Assembly: GCA_039602395.1 (NCBI GenBank)
Contig: JBCNJP010000025.1
Location: 101,360,124-101,424,123 of the forward strand
DNA length: 64,000 bases
Direction: 5' to 3'
Origin: Deinandra increscens subsp. villosa
Taxonomy: Eukaryota; Streptophyta; Magnoliopsida; Asterales; Asteraceae
Part shown: positions 1 through 12,300 of the stretch, in pieces
Layout: the number at the start of each line of letters is the position of its first letter
Numbering within the stretch: the stretch's first letter is position 1
The notes under the pieces: generated by a model
Told to the model about the DNA's origin: nothing
What the model saw: the letters and a program-made list of their open reading frames with translations, nothing else
Database searches by the model: none
Translations under genes and position numbers: made by a program

Positions 1-1501
1 GAAGCGAATTTATGGGCACAGGGCCCCACAAGCTAACACAGAAATTATCCCAATCAAAATGACTAAAGAACTCCAGAAAACGGTAAAGCACCTGCAAGTT
101 CAATGACAACATTCATAGCTAACATTATCCGGTTATTCAATTCTTCAGGTTGCAATAATCAGTTTAAAAAACAAGGGAAAAACTCATCACGGTGACAACC
201 TCAAGTGGGCCCGAAAAAGAATTGTTGAAGACGTGGAATATGTAAAGAACCAAGGTCTCAAGGGCGTAAGTGGAAATAAGTCCATGATGGGCACCAAGTA
301 TACGGCTCTCGTAATAACACCATGCTTTGATTAGTATAACGCTACGCTTAAATAAATGGTTATGGTTTATCAAATGGTCAACCTGCACAACTAATAATTA
401 ATTAAAGAAATGCAACTTTATGATATTGTAAAACTGTAAAAGCGTTTCCACTACACTAACCTCCTCAAGAAAACAAAGGGTACAAAGCCCTCCAAGCTGA
501 TTAAAGGATATATCTACCACAATGTTCTCCACCAAACACTTTATAATCTTTACCTGCAGTTAATTGGCCAATATTTTTCATAATCTACGGGTGAATTATT
601 AACAAGAATATTTTAATAGGCAAAAAAATCCAAAACTAGGAAGACTAGTTGATCATAATGAAAACAAAAAGGATATGAAAATCCGCTTGCAGAAAATAAT
701 ATATAAAAACATTAAAAACAAGCGTACTTCTGCTTGAATGTATTGAACTTCCTTTACATGGAATTCTGCATTTTCATTCTTCTCCTCAGACTGCAACAAA
801 TTACATACATCACTTGCCCATGAATCTTTCAAGTTTGGACTGTCGCTGAAGGCTGTTAAATCGATATCCCCATCCGGTAAATATGTTTTAAGAGGGACAG
901 ACCCAAATGTAAAAACCTACAAACCACAAAAAGATCAATGAAGACATCAAGAACATATTTGACCCTGAATGGTCAAAAGAATCATAATCAAAATTACTTT
1001 TTGCCACACTCTAAACTTACTATTGCAACTACAGGTTGTAACATTACGTTAAAACGCGCATCCAAACACCCCTAAATCTTTAAGTGTGTCTCTTCTACTA
1101 TATTCTCATCACTACTTATCATCAACAGATAAGATATGCAAATAAAATCAAGATTCACATTTTTCTAAATTATCATAAACTGTTAGCACACAAATCCTTA
1201 TACTTCTTTTGAGCAGAGAGCAAAGTTAAAATCAATAAATAATAGAAAAAAGGTAAGCAACCTGACAGGGAAAACACTTCATAATAAGCCGTTGAACATA
1301 ATCAGCAACAGCATTTCTACGTTCTTCAGACGGCTGATTCGGTTGGATGCAAGTAATAAGCTCAGCTGTTCTTTCTTCTGCTATTAACCACCTCTCGGAA
1401 TCTAAAGTATCTGTTAATGATCGTGCATTGGGCAATAGCCCGTTTGGAAATAGGCGGCCACCGCCTCCACCCATCTGTGACCATCCCTCAAGCTCACCCA
1501 T
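1..1501 (-). CDS. Nucleotidyltransferase / PAP-OAS1 substrate-binding domain protein, 5' part of gene
   Basis: The start and first five exons of a minus-strand gene that continues past the left edge. Exons read as complement(1262..1501, 728..916, 461..553, 200..382, <1..91); all junctions are GT-AG in phase 0. The start ATG (1499-1501) gives MGELEGW, the usual start of this plant family, and is followed by a Gly run. Exon 2 carries the polymerase-beta-type motif GSVPLK...DGDIDLTAF, with the metal-binding Asp-x-Asp. Later exons carry VENIVVDISFNQLGGLCTL and LFKRSVILIKAWCYYESRIL, typical of the nucleotidyltransferase and PAP/OAS1-like core. Family members are annotated as poly(A)-polymerase-like or terminal nucleotidyltransferase-like proteins; the substrate of this group is not established. 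A likely AT-rich 5' leader extends to about 2160. Family call is firm; biochemical role is unknown. Confidence 0.88.
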
Positions 1502-3208
1502 ACACACAGAAAGGTGGTCACAGCCACACAAATTCCAAGAACAACACTTCTTGGTTTTTGTTCACAAAATCAAACTTTCTGCTGTTGTTCAAACTACCAT
1601 ATTCATAAATACAAATTTATATTGTATAAACATAAAACAACTAATTGAATAGATTAGTAGCTAAAAGGGGAGAGGTGCAAAACTGCAAACAATGATTGCA
1701 GATACAAAGGATTGTAGCCCTAATAATGTCAAAAACGACAAAAGTTCCTTTTTTTTATCAGGAACCCTAGAAAACAGCCCCTATGAATAGGTTAAGATTA
1801 GATTGTTACTTGGGAAAAATTACTCCAAAAATCTGATCATGAGTATCGGTAAGAAGATTGTCAACAAAACCCTAACAGCATAAAGGGTTATGGGAGGCTA
1901 TATCAATCAATCAGAAAAACAAATTTGGTGGATGGAGAAGGGAGGATTTGGAACAGATAGATTGGATTGAATGTAAGGGGTAGGGTTTCGATGATTATCG
2001 GAAAATTGATCGTGAAATTTAGTGTTTGATTGTTGGGTAAAGGGTTTGGAAGAATCGGATGGAGCGAGATTAAAGTTGCGAATTTGTGGGGGGTTTTTTC
2101 CTTCAAATTTAGAGAAAGGGGTTTTTGAAATGGCGATTGAGATGGCGAAATTGGGCAAACGATTATGCTTCTGTTGGTCTGGTGGTCGTGTGTATTTTTT
2201 TTTAGTTTTAAATTGTAAACGTTTTAATTTAGTGGATATTTTTTGATATTATGAAGCAAATGATTAACCAATTCAAGAAAAACTAGTAAATTTGATGGAT
2301 AGATATTATGAAATAATAATAATCATTATATTGATAAAATCAAACGTTTCAAATAGATAGAAATCTAGAATAGGTAACCATTTGATATAAGTTATTATAT
2401 GAATTTAACATGTTTAGTTATATTTGGTTGGTTTTCTTTGTATATGTTTTCTTCATCTAACACTCCTGAGAAAAAATCAATGCGATGTGACAAAAAAAAA
2501 TACAACACATTGGTATAGAGTATAGAGGGTAATAAAACGTTTGAAAAAGTAATTCATATAAATTTAAATAAAAGTTAATAAAATATGGTAAATGGAAAAT
2601 CATATAAAATAAGAACGATATTCAAAAATTTAGTTAAACAAAAAATTGGATGTTTAAATAATTTGACTTTTATTATTCAATTATGTTTTATGTATTTAAC
2701 AAAGATAGTTAAGAAAGTCAATTTCATAAAAGAAAATTTCACCTCAATACCGTCTACTCTTCAAATGTATTAAAATAAAGTATAGAGTATCAATACGATA
2801 TAGCCATAAATAACTAGTTTTTATGTTGGTTTAAATTATCAATTTTAAACGTTTATAAAAAAATAATGACAATTTTAAGTATCTTGTGTTGAAGATAAAA
2901 AAAAAGGATGCTAAATAAATTAGAGAGTTGAGGTGTCTATAAATATTTATAAAGTTATTTTATCAATTTATTTTTCAAACGACTTAAATTACTCCTATTA
3001 ATCATCTCATATATAATTTATAGGGTTTAAATACTCAATCTCTAATTCTCTAGGATAGAAAGAGACATATTATCATTAGACCTTTGACCTTTATACGTTT
3101 ATATGATATAAAGCATTAAAAAGTTAGGTTTTAAATAGTAGGTGTGATCCTCTGATTGTATCCTTATTTGATATTGAAGTAACCAATAAAGTCTTTGTTA
3201 TTTTAGTA
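1502..3208. other. 5' leader of the first gene, then AT-rich intergenic DNA
   Basis: Roughly 1502-2160 is probably the 5' untranslated leader and promoter-proximal region of the minus-strand nucleotidyltransferase gene: on the minus strand it is C/T-rich and free of gene-like reading frames. From about 2160 to 3208 the sequence is AT-rich with no recognisable coding region, terminal inverted repeat or RNA gene. Confidence 0.4.
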
Positions 3209-3708
3209 NNNNNNNNNNNNNNNNNNNNNNNNNNNNNNNNNNNNNNNNNNNNNNNNNNNNNNNNNNNNNNNNNNNNNNNNNNNNNNNNNNNNNNNNNNNN
3301 NNNNNNNNNNNNNNNNNNNNNNNNNNNNNNNNNNNNNNNNNNNNNNNNNNNNNNNNNNNNNNNNNNNNNNNNNNNNNNNNNNNNNNNNNNNNNNNNNNNN
3401 NNNNNNNNNNNNNNNNNNNNNNNNNNNNNNNNNNNNNNNNNNNNNNNNNNNNNNNNNNNNNNNNNNNNNNNNNNNNNNNNNNNNNNNNNNNNNNNNNNNN
3501 NNNNNNNNNNNNNNNNNNNNNNNNNNNNNNNNNNNNNNNNNNNNNNNNNNNNNNNNNNNNNNNNNNNNNNNNNNNNNNNNNNNNNNNNNNNNNNNNNNNN
3601 NNNNNNNNNNNNNNNNNNNNNNNNNNNNNNNNNNNNNNNNNNNNNNNNNNNNNNNNNNNNNNNNNNNNNNNNNNNNNNNNNNNNNNNNNNNNNNNNNNNN
3701 NNNNNNNN
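3209..3708. other. Assembly gap (500 N)
   Basis: Exactly 500 N, the usual placeholder length, so the true gap size is unknown. It ends five bases before the CTAG terminus of a Helitron-like element, so the break probably reflects a repeat that did not assemble. Confidence 0.99.
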
Positions 3709-3713
3709 TTTTA

Positions 3714-4724
3714 CTAGGATAAAACCCGTATACGTATGTTATACGGGTTAATCATATTTTTTTTTGGATAAAGGGTTATACGGGTTAAATCATTAGAAAA
3801 TATATATAATTGATAATTCATGCATACTCGTTTTATTACCCAAATAACGTATTACATTATATTTAATAAAGTTATAATTCATAATATGGTATTGGTGACC
3901 TTACCTTCTTCATAAAAAAATATTTAGAGCATGTCTGTACTTGTATATTTAAGAAGAATACAACATAAACATGATCAACTTTAAAAAATGGTTGTTAGAA
4001 AAACAATCCAACCCTGAATAGCGACTAACACTAACTTATGATTTGACAAACTTGAGACTTTAAGTCTCGAAAGAAAGTTAGGTGAATATAAAATTTTATC
4101 AAAATTATAGTGAACATATTCTAATTGTTGAGTATAAAGTCTAAATTATAATCAGAATATTATAATGTTAAATCAATAAAATAAATATTTATCTTGGTAT
4201 ATATTAGAAAACTTACAATTGTATTAGTCATGATGTTTAAAATTTCTAATTTAAATGAACATGGATCATTTGATATGATAGAAAAACTATTTAATATTAG
4301 ATATTATGAACATAAATTTTATCGTTTACGCATTTCTCTATAAATAGTATCATCCACAATGTTGATTGGATTTGTAAAACAATTTTAGTTATTCATTTAT
4401 TATAATATTAAATATGATTTGCTCAATTATATTTGAAAAACACAGTAAATAAGTGTCTACTGTAATTTTATAAGTTTTTTAAATATTTATTAAATGAAAA
4501 TAACAATAGTTTAAAAAATAATTTTAAATAAAAATCAGATGTAAATTAATATATGATTGTCATAATTTTATAAATATAATTAAATAAAAATATATCATGT
4601 TTATAAGGGATATAATTTTCAATTTTTTTTATTAGGGAGTAGATTTGGGAGGTAAAATTTGTGTGAGAATGATTCTAGTATTGACAAGTGTCAATAATTG
4701 TAATTATTTATTAGAGTAGGAAGA
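3714..4724 (-). mobile_element. Helitron-like non-autonomous element, copy A
   Basis: Read on the minus strand, the element begins TCTTCCTACTCTAATAAAT (complement of the plus bases ending at 4724). It ends with a hairpin, AACCCGTATA / TATACGGGTT around a 7-nt loop, followed a few bases later by CTAG and a T. A 5' TC, a 3' subterminal hairpin, CTAG and insertion next to T are Helitron hallmarks. A second, diverged copy in the same orientation starts at 5548. No Rep/helicase frame is present, so it is non-autonomous. The 5' boundary is less certain because the flanking base is not the expected A. Confidence 0.65.
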
Positions 4725-4965
4725 CTAGTATTTTACAATAATAGCTCTTAGGGCTATTTATTAGTAAAATACTTTTAATGAACTAGGATTTAAAATGATG
4801 CATCCAACTTAATCAAATAAATTGACATATGTATTAGTCGAAAAATATAATGAAGTTCACTTTTTATATTATGTCGTGCATGCTTTTACATTCATTTATT
4901 TATGTATGTTCATCATATGAGGTTTATTATTGTTGGTGATTAAATGAAGAACTTCAAGCTTAGTA

Positions 4966-5070
4966 GCTTAGTTGTTTTAGACATTACTTTGTGTTAGTTG
5001 TTTTAGACATTATTTTGTGTTAGTCATACGAAGAACTTAGTTGTTTTAGACATTATTTTGTGTTAGTTGT
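4966..5070. repeat. Short direct repeat, three units
   Basis: Three copies of a roughly 28-bp unit with core GTTTTAGACATTATTTTGTG, separated by small differences and one short insert. It lies between the two Helitron-like copies. No coding content. Confidence 0.7.
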
Positions 5071-5547
5071 GTTTTGTATATGTTGGGATTATAATATCAG
5101 TTATTGTATTTGGTTTTGGCTGAATTTTGAGTAATTTTGGGGGCAAGAAATATTGATTTTATCCTAAAATTAAAATAGGATTGTCTATGTTCATGGTTAT
5201 GTGTTTGTATAATACACGAACGAACACGGATAATTCTTTTGCCTAACAAACAAACATGAATATAAATTTTTATTTAGTTATATGTTCACGAATCATTTGT
5301 TCATTCGTTAAAATCTTAAAAAACGGACACAAACAAACGCCTGTTCATATTCATTGAGTTCGTTTATAGTCCCAATAAGAGGGGACCTCAAGATATTAAA
5401 CTAAAATTGTTTTATAAATACAAGACATGAGGAGCTCGAAACTTTACGTCGTAACTGTTATATAAATATAACAATAAAACTAAATATACGAATGTTAAAT
5501 TATTAGGACATGTACATGTTCTCCTTCTTAAACTCTTTGATTATATA

Positions 5548-6487
5548 ATAGGATAGAACCGTATGTTATACGGGTTTTAATTAAAAATATATATAAGTGA
5601 TAATTGCATACTCTTCTTATTACCGGAATAACCTATTACATCACATTAAATAAGAGTTAAAGTTATAACTCATAATATGGTAGTGGTGACTTTACAAACG
5701 ATATTTAGAGCCCATGTCTCTACTTGTATATTTGATACATGCAACCATACAAAAATGATTGTTAAAAAAATAATTTGACCCAGAATAGCAACTAACATTA
5801 ATTTATGATTTAACAAACTTAAGACTTTAAGTCTTTGTAGAAACTTAGGTGAATATAAAGTTTGATCAAGATTATAATGAACACATATAAAATCTAAATT
5901 ATAATCAATATTATAATGTTATATCAATAAAAAATGTTATTTTGATATACATTAGGAAAATTACAATTGAATTAGTCATTGTGTTTAAAATTCTCAAATT
6001 GGATGAACATTGATCATTTGATATGGTAGAAAAATATTTAATATTGGATCTTATGAACATGATTTTTGTCGTTTGTGAATTTCTTTATAAAAAGTATCAT
6101 CCACAATGTTGATTAAATCTGTACCATAATATTAGGTATTTAATTCTTAAAATATTAAATATGATTTGCTCAATTATATTTAAAAACACACTAAATAAGT
6201 TTTTATTGGTATTTTATAAGTTTTTTTATATATTTATTAAAATAAAAATAATAATAGTTTATAAAAAAATAATTTTAAATAAAACTAAGATGAAAATTAA
6301 TATATGGTCGTCATATAGTTTCATAATATAAATAAATACAAATATATCATGATTAATTATAAAATAGGATATAATTTCTAATAAAAAAGAATTAATTAAG
6401 GAGTAGTTTTGGATGGAAAACTTTTATGAGAATGAATATAGTATTAACATGTGTCAATATTTCTAATTATTTATTAGAGTAAGAAGA
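5548..6487 (-). mobile_element. Helitron-like non-autonomous element, copy B
   Basis: Aligns by eye along nearly its whole length to copy A in the same orientation. It shares the TCTTCTTACTCTAATAAAT start, many internal blocks and the terminal hairpin, reduced here to CCGTAT / ATACGG. Its 3' end reads CTAT rather than CTAG, so this copy looks older or decayed. No open reading frame of note. Confidence 0.6.
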
Positions 6488-6540
6488 TTTTTTTAAATTA
6501 AAAATTCAATTACATACCTCAATTCTAAAATATAAATATT

Positions 6541-6660
6541 ACATATTCTCCTATAAACAATTTGCACCCTTTGTTGCAAACTTTTATGCACAAAGTACAT
6601 ATTCTCCTATAAACAATTTGCAACCTTTGTTGCAAACTTTTATGCACAACGTACATATTC
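6541..6660. repeat. 56-bp tandem duplication
   Basis: Two adjacent copies with period 56 (6541-6596 and 6597-6652), followed by the first eight bases of a third. The copies differ at only two positions, so the duplication is recent. Each contains a TTTG...TTGTTGCAAA block. No gene is affected. Confidence 0.85.
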
Positions 6661-6730
6661 TTGAGCACTTGTTACAACTCAGATAGTCAGCAAGTGTACA
6701 ACCGGTTATCATATGTCGTAATTAGACTTA

Positions 6731-6962
6731 GGGGCTGTTTGGTTCGTCTTTTTCGTTCAGCAACAAATGAATAAGAGGCTGTATGGTAAAGACGATATTG
6801 TCTTTTTCGTTCAGCAACAAATCTGGGGCATGATGAAACAGACAAAAATGTCTTTTTCGGTCAGACAATTTTCATTTAGACATTCGAACCAAACAACACC
6901 ATATGACAGAAATGTCTTATTCGGTCAGATTAAACAAAAAATAAGTTGAACCAAACAGGACC
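6731..6962. mobile_element. MITE with imperfect TIRs (AGG..CTGTTTGGTTC)
   Basis: About 230 bp flanked by AGGGGCTGTTTGGTTC and GAACCAAACAGGACCT, which pair as inverted repeats with two mismatches. The interior repeats the motif TGTCTTTTTCGTTCAG several times. The termini resemble hAT-type MITEs; a clear target duplication was not identified. Confidence 0.6.
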
Positions 6963-7056
6963 TTAATTCTTTCACATTTTATTCCTATCAATGTCTTCTT
7001 TAGTCTTTTTAAGATGAATTGTCTCGTACACATGTTTGAGCTTTCTATTAACTAAG

Positions 7057-7412
7057 GCCTCGTTTGTTTTTTTATAAGATTTATGTATGAATTTGAACAC
7101 CACTTCTGATATTAAGAGGTGGTTCAAATGTCTGAAAACTAAATCATTAAGAGGTAGAGGCCAGGGGCGGATAACTAGTTGCCGGAGATGGAGCCTAGTC
7201 GCTAGAGATGGAGCTCTGGTAGCCGGAGAACGAACGACTCTTTTTTAGGGTTAATAGGTTCTAAAATGTTCTAAAAGGTCTTGATGTTTAATACGCTATT
7301 AAGATGTAGATCCACTTAATAACTGAGAAAAAAACTAACGGCTCTACGTCTGAATATGTCTGACCGAATCAGATGTAACATTTATACAAAGGTTTTTCAA
7401 AAAACAAACAGT
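7057..7412. mobile_element. hAT-like MITE (AGGC..GTTTGTTTTTT termini)
   Basis: The left end AGGCCTCGTTTGTTTTTTT and the right end AAAAAACAAACAGTGCCT form an inverted repeat with three mismatches around an approximately 355-bp non-coding interior. The shape fits a small hAT-derived element. Exact ends and target duplication are uncertain. Confidence 0.5.
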
Positions 7413-9077
7413 GCCTAAGGGTCCTTTTAATTTACTTTCTCCCTTTCCCCTTCTTAATCTGCTTCGTTCGTCTTGAATTTCCAGTGAAATCACGATGATC
7501 CATCGTTGCATATTTCAGATAGTTTCTCGGTTCTTTACTCGATTGCATTTCTCTACTAAAAGATTGTTTATATAATTCATTAAATTAATAAGTTATTAAA
7601 ATAACTATTTATAGTTATTTTGCCCTTGTTAGCATTTACACATTTTCCATTTCTAGTTAAGATATTTTCAAACTCCACACTTGTACCATGGGTTTGTGAA
7701 CCACCTTTTATGATTTATTTCCTTAAGCAAGTTATTGCAATATTATGTTGTCATATTGTATTCTTTTTAAGCTTCTGTTTCCTTATACTTTCTTTAAAAG
7801 GAAATCTGTATTTTCCTTTTGGAGTAATATGATATTCTAGGTAGTCTCGTTAAATTCATCTTCAGATGATTAATGTAACAGTTTATGTATTAAAAAAAGA
7901 TTCCATGTGATTAACATAGTCTTTCAAGCTCAGTTTCTTTAGACTGCAACAGGTTTGGAACGAAAATTAGAACCGAGGCATTTAAGAAGTTTGGAACCTT
8001 CACTTCAAAATCCCAAATGCAAAAAACAAGTGTCAAAAGTTTTAAACGATTTTAATATAAAAAAAAATAATAGCTTCGCTGTAATTAATTACTTTCCTCG
8101 TATTTCTTTACTTGTTTTGATTAAAATCTTATGACCCTATATTTTTTGCATGTTTTTTTCACGGGTATTCATATTCACTACAACGGGGACATTTGTGTCT
8201 CTTCTTAGTCTCAGCGTTTGGTTTAGTTCTTCTAGGTAGACGTTAGATTGCATGTGGGTATATCTTCTCGCCAGTGTCTATATGAACCGACTAATCCTTT
8301 GCAGGCAACGAGGCAACTTCTAAAGTAATTTAGGGTTGTCAGTAATAAAATATGAATCAACATAGTTGTCCCGATTCACAACCCGTGTGAAAGTATAAAT
8401 ATATTTTTACGACCTCTGCAAACTTCATACACAACCAAACTCTACATAAAACATTTGAAAATATTAAAAAAGTCCACGCAAAATATATTTTGAGATGTAT
8501 GTAAAACAACTAATAAAAACATATTTGTTGAGATAGCTCTTAATAGCTCTTAATATTAGGTACTAATGTACCCTTCCATTTTTTTAGAACATCATTTTCT
8601 TGTCTAATCGTACCATAATCTTCTTCCTAGTGCAATGAACTTGGTCTAGTACTGGTTGATAACGCACCTCACATATCCAATCTCGGGTAGCGACATTTTG
8701 TCCATATTGATCTCTATGAGCTGCCATTTACCACCAACGTAGGTTATGACGGGATCTTCAACTACCTTGCCTCCGTAAGGCAATCAGATCTTCATTGTAT
8801 CACTGGCCATCGATTTCGCATTTGTCACTGTGACCGAATTGCAATCAAAGATCTCGTCACTGTGATTGGAGTGCAATCGGAGATCGCTTATGCAATTTTG
8901 AGGAATTAGGGCAAATATGACAAACGGTTTGGAATTATATTTTACGGTATTTTAGTTTTCCTTTTTGTTTTTTAATTAAGGCCACATCATTTAAAAAGGC
9001 GCCAAGTAGGCAGTTAACGTAAGCAACATTTAATGGGGGTTAAAAAACTTAACGGAAAGTTTATTGTCAAAAATATG
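7413..9077. other. Intergenic DNA left of the Copia element, no gene seen
   Basis: Non-coding, AT-rich DNA with several short decayed low-complexity stretches. No convincing exon, RNA gene or intact repeat was seen. The last bases are the insertion target of the Copia retrotransposon. Confidence 0.4.
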
Positions 9078-9082
9078 GTAAG

Positions 9083-9227
9083 TATTAGTTGATATTATTT
9101 GTATAGTTTATTTTGTATTTATTTGATTGTATCCTATCCTTATTTAGCTCTAGGTTAGTTAGGAAACCTTGTATTATATATTGTAATCATTTTGGTGAAT
9201 GCAATCAATCAGTTCCATAGAATTATA
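9083..9227 (+). repeat. 5' LTR of the Copia element
   Basis: 145 bp, starting TATTAGTTGATATT and ending AATTATA immediately before the primer-binding-site-like sequence. It matches the 3' LTR at every position except 9212 (G here, A in the 3' copy). The termini are TA...TA instead of TG...CA; the boundaries are fixed by the GTAAG duplication and the primer site. Confidence 0.93.
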
Positions 9228-9325
9228 TGGTATCATACCTCCCTTCTCCTCAACCCTAGCCGCCGTCGAAGTCCACCTACGGGTCCTTCATCGCCGGCCA
9301 ATTCCCGGAGAATTCGATCCTCATC

Positions 9326-12300
9326 ATGACTGACAAAGTCGATCCCTCGACCTCCAAAGCACCCGCTCCTGCCATGCACACCGCATACACCGTTACCAAC
9401 ATACAACTTCGCGTTAAAGTGTTGGACGGTGTCAAGATAACCTATTCTACATGGGTTAAACTCTTCATGCTCAACGCCAAGGCGCATAACGTCGTGTCTC
9501 ACGTTGACGGTACGGAACCTCCTGCAGAGACCGATCCCAAGTATGAAGAATGGTGCAAGCTTGACGCCCTCGTCCTGCAGTGGATCTACGGGACACTGTC
9601 GGACGAATATTTGGTGCGTATTGTTGAAGACGAGTCCACTGCTCTTCAAGCATGGAAACGTCTTAGAGAAATTTTCCTGAACAACAAAGGCTCTCGTGCT
9701 GCGGCCCTGGAATACGAGTTTGTTAATCTAAAGATGTCTGCCTGTTCTTCCCTTGAGGCCTACTTTCAAAAACTCAAGGAACTCTCCACAAAGCTTTCTG
9801 ATGTGGAGAGCCCCGTTTCGAACAACCGGCTTGTTCTCCAACTCGTCCGCGGGTTACCACCGGAGTTCGATAACGTTGGCTCCACCATCAATCAACAACT
9901 CCCCACGTGGGAGACCGCTTGCAGCATGTTACAACTTGAACAGCAACGTCAACAGGCTCGCGATCAAGCTCCGATGGTTGCCATGGCAGCCTCGGATCCT
10001 CCCGTCAGCCCCCCTCTCGACACAAGCCAGCCTCGTCGAGATTACTCCAGCCGAAATCAGCCTCGTGGTAACCCTCCCCGTCGCCAGCAGACCAATCGCA
10101 GGCCAAATCGCTCTGCCAGCAGCCCACAACAAAGCCCGCATGCCTCCTCTTCGGCTGTTTCCTCTACTCGCGGCCCAACAGGCCCACCTCCTGGACAGTC
10201 TCGCGGCCCAGCTCAGCCTTCCTGGCCCGTCGCACCATATTGGCACCCGTACTGGGCTCCGCCTCCTCCCTGCCCCTACCCGACCCAGCAGGGGTGGGCT
10301 GCTCCATGGACTCAGCCTCCGCCAAAGGCAGCTCGTCAAGGTTCTGCCCCTCAAGCCAACCTACTTGATGTTAATCCGCTGGAACCCACCGAACTCGGTT
10401 ATGCTTTTGAAGCTGTGAGCTTGGAACAGAATGCTGAACCGCAATGGGTTATGGACTCGGGGGCTACTCATCATCTCAGCAACGACCCAGGTATGACTTC
10501 CCCTAGTGTTACGTCCATTAAATCTATGCTTGTCGGTAATGGCCAAGCTATACCTATACACGGATCTGGTGATACCACCCTACCCAACTCTAATCTTCAT
10601 TTGAAAAATGTCCTCTTTTCACCAAACATCATAAAAAATCTTGTGTCCGTTCGTCGTTTCACAATTGATAACAATGTGTCTATTTGTTTTGACCCGTTTG
10701 GTTTTTCTGTGAAGGACTACAAGAGTGGGAAGATCCTGAGCAGACATGATAGTTCCAGCCACTTATATCCTGTCACCAACACATCCACTGCTTCCGCCGT
10801 TTCTTTATTATCTACGTCTCCATCAATTTCGTGGCATGCCCGTCTTGGTCACCCAGGCCTACATGTCATAGACTATCTTCGTTCTTTCAATTTTATTTCA
10901 TGTAATAAGACAAGTACTTTGTCCGTTTGCACATCGTGCCAATTATCTAAGCATAAGCGTTTGCCTTTTCATACATCTTTATCTAATACTCTTATGCCAT
11001 TCGATATTATTCACTGTGACTTATGGACGTCTCCAATTGTTAGCCACGCCGGCTACAAATATTACATGGTCTTAATTGATGATTTCACAAATTATACTTG
11101 GGTTTTTCCGCTTAAATTCAAATCCGAAACTTTTAATAAATTTAAGCAATTTCATAATTTTGTTAAAACCCAATTTCACTTGAGCATCAAGTCTTTCCAA
11201 TGTGACATGGGAGGTGAGTTTGACAATAATCAGTTTAAAAACTTTGCTTCCTTGAATGGTTTGCAGTTTCGGTTTTCGTGTCCCCAAACCTCCCAACAAA
11301 ATGGGAAAGCCGAACGCATGCTTCGTCGGTTAAACGAAGTTATGCTTTGCCTTCTTACTCATGCGTTTATCCCACCGACGTATTGGGTAGAAGCCCTTCA
11401 TACTTCGACCTACCTTCATAACATTCTACCTACTAAAGTCCTTCACAATCGCACCCCCGTCTCGGTCCTTTACCTCAAAAATCCAACCTATGACCACCTT
11501 CGTGTGTTCGGGTGTGCATGTTACCCAAACCAATCGGCCACTCGCCCACACAAACTCGCCCTCCGCTCCATTCGGTGTGTCTTCCTAGGCTATCCGCCTG
11601 ACTACCGAGGATACCGGTGTCTTGATTTGGAAACCGGTCGCGTCATCCTTTCGAGGCATGTCACTTTCGATGAATCCTCCTTCCCCTTTTACGATGGTCA
11701 AACTCAACATGACTACTCGTTTCTTGAGGATGAGACGTCCCCTACTCTATTCCACCACCCTTCCCCGTCCGCTCCTACACCTGCTCCCTCCACAACCTCT
11801 TCGTCCACCCCATCGCAGACCCCACCCTCCAGCCCACACTCTACGGCAAGCCCACCCTCTCCTGTGGGCCCAACTTCCCCCACCAGCTCCTCCACTTCTT
11901 CCGGCCCATCTGCCCCAACCAGCCCACAATCTCCCACATCACCTACTGTTGGGCGTAATCCACCCACCCTTCATCCTCCACCCATTTCCAAAACACATCC
12001 CATGCAAACCCGGTCTCAAACCGGCACCCGTAAACTTCGTGTACCCCTTAACCTCCACACCACTTCCCCGTCCTCCATTTCCCCTGTTCCCAAAAACCTT
12101 CCCTCCGCCATCGCCGATCCTAATTGGCGCAAGGCCATGTCCGACGAGTATAAAGCTTTAATTGATAGTAACACTTGGGAACTCGTTCCTCGACCACCCG
12201 GTGCTCACATTATAAATTGCATGTGGCTATATAAACATAAGTTTCACGCTGACGGTTCACTTGAAAGATACAAAGCCCGGTTGGTCGTTAATGGGAAGTC

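Noticed and set aside
9753..12161. Additional frames of 140-220 codons within the Copia element
   Set aside because: They overlap the gag-pol frame in other phases and show no domain; the GC- and Pro-rich tracts explain their openness.
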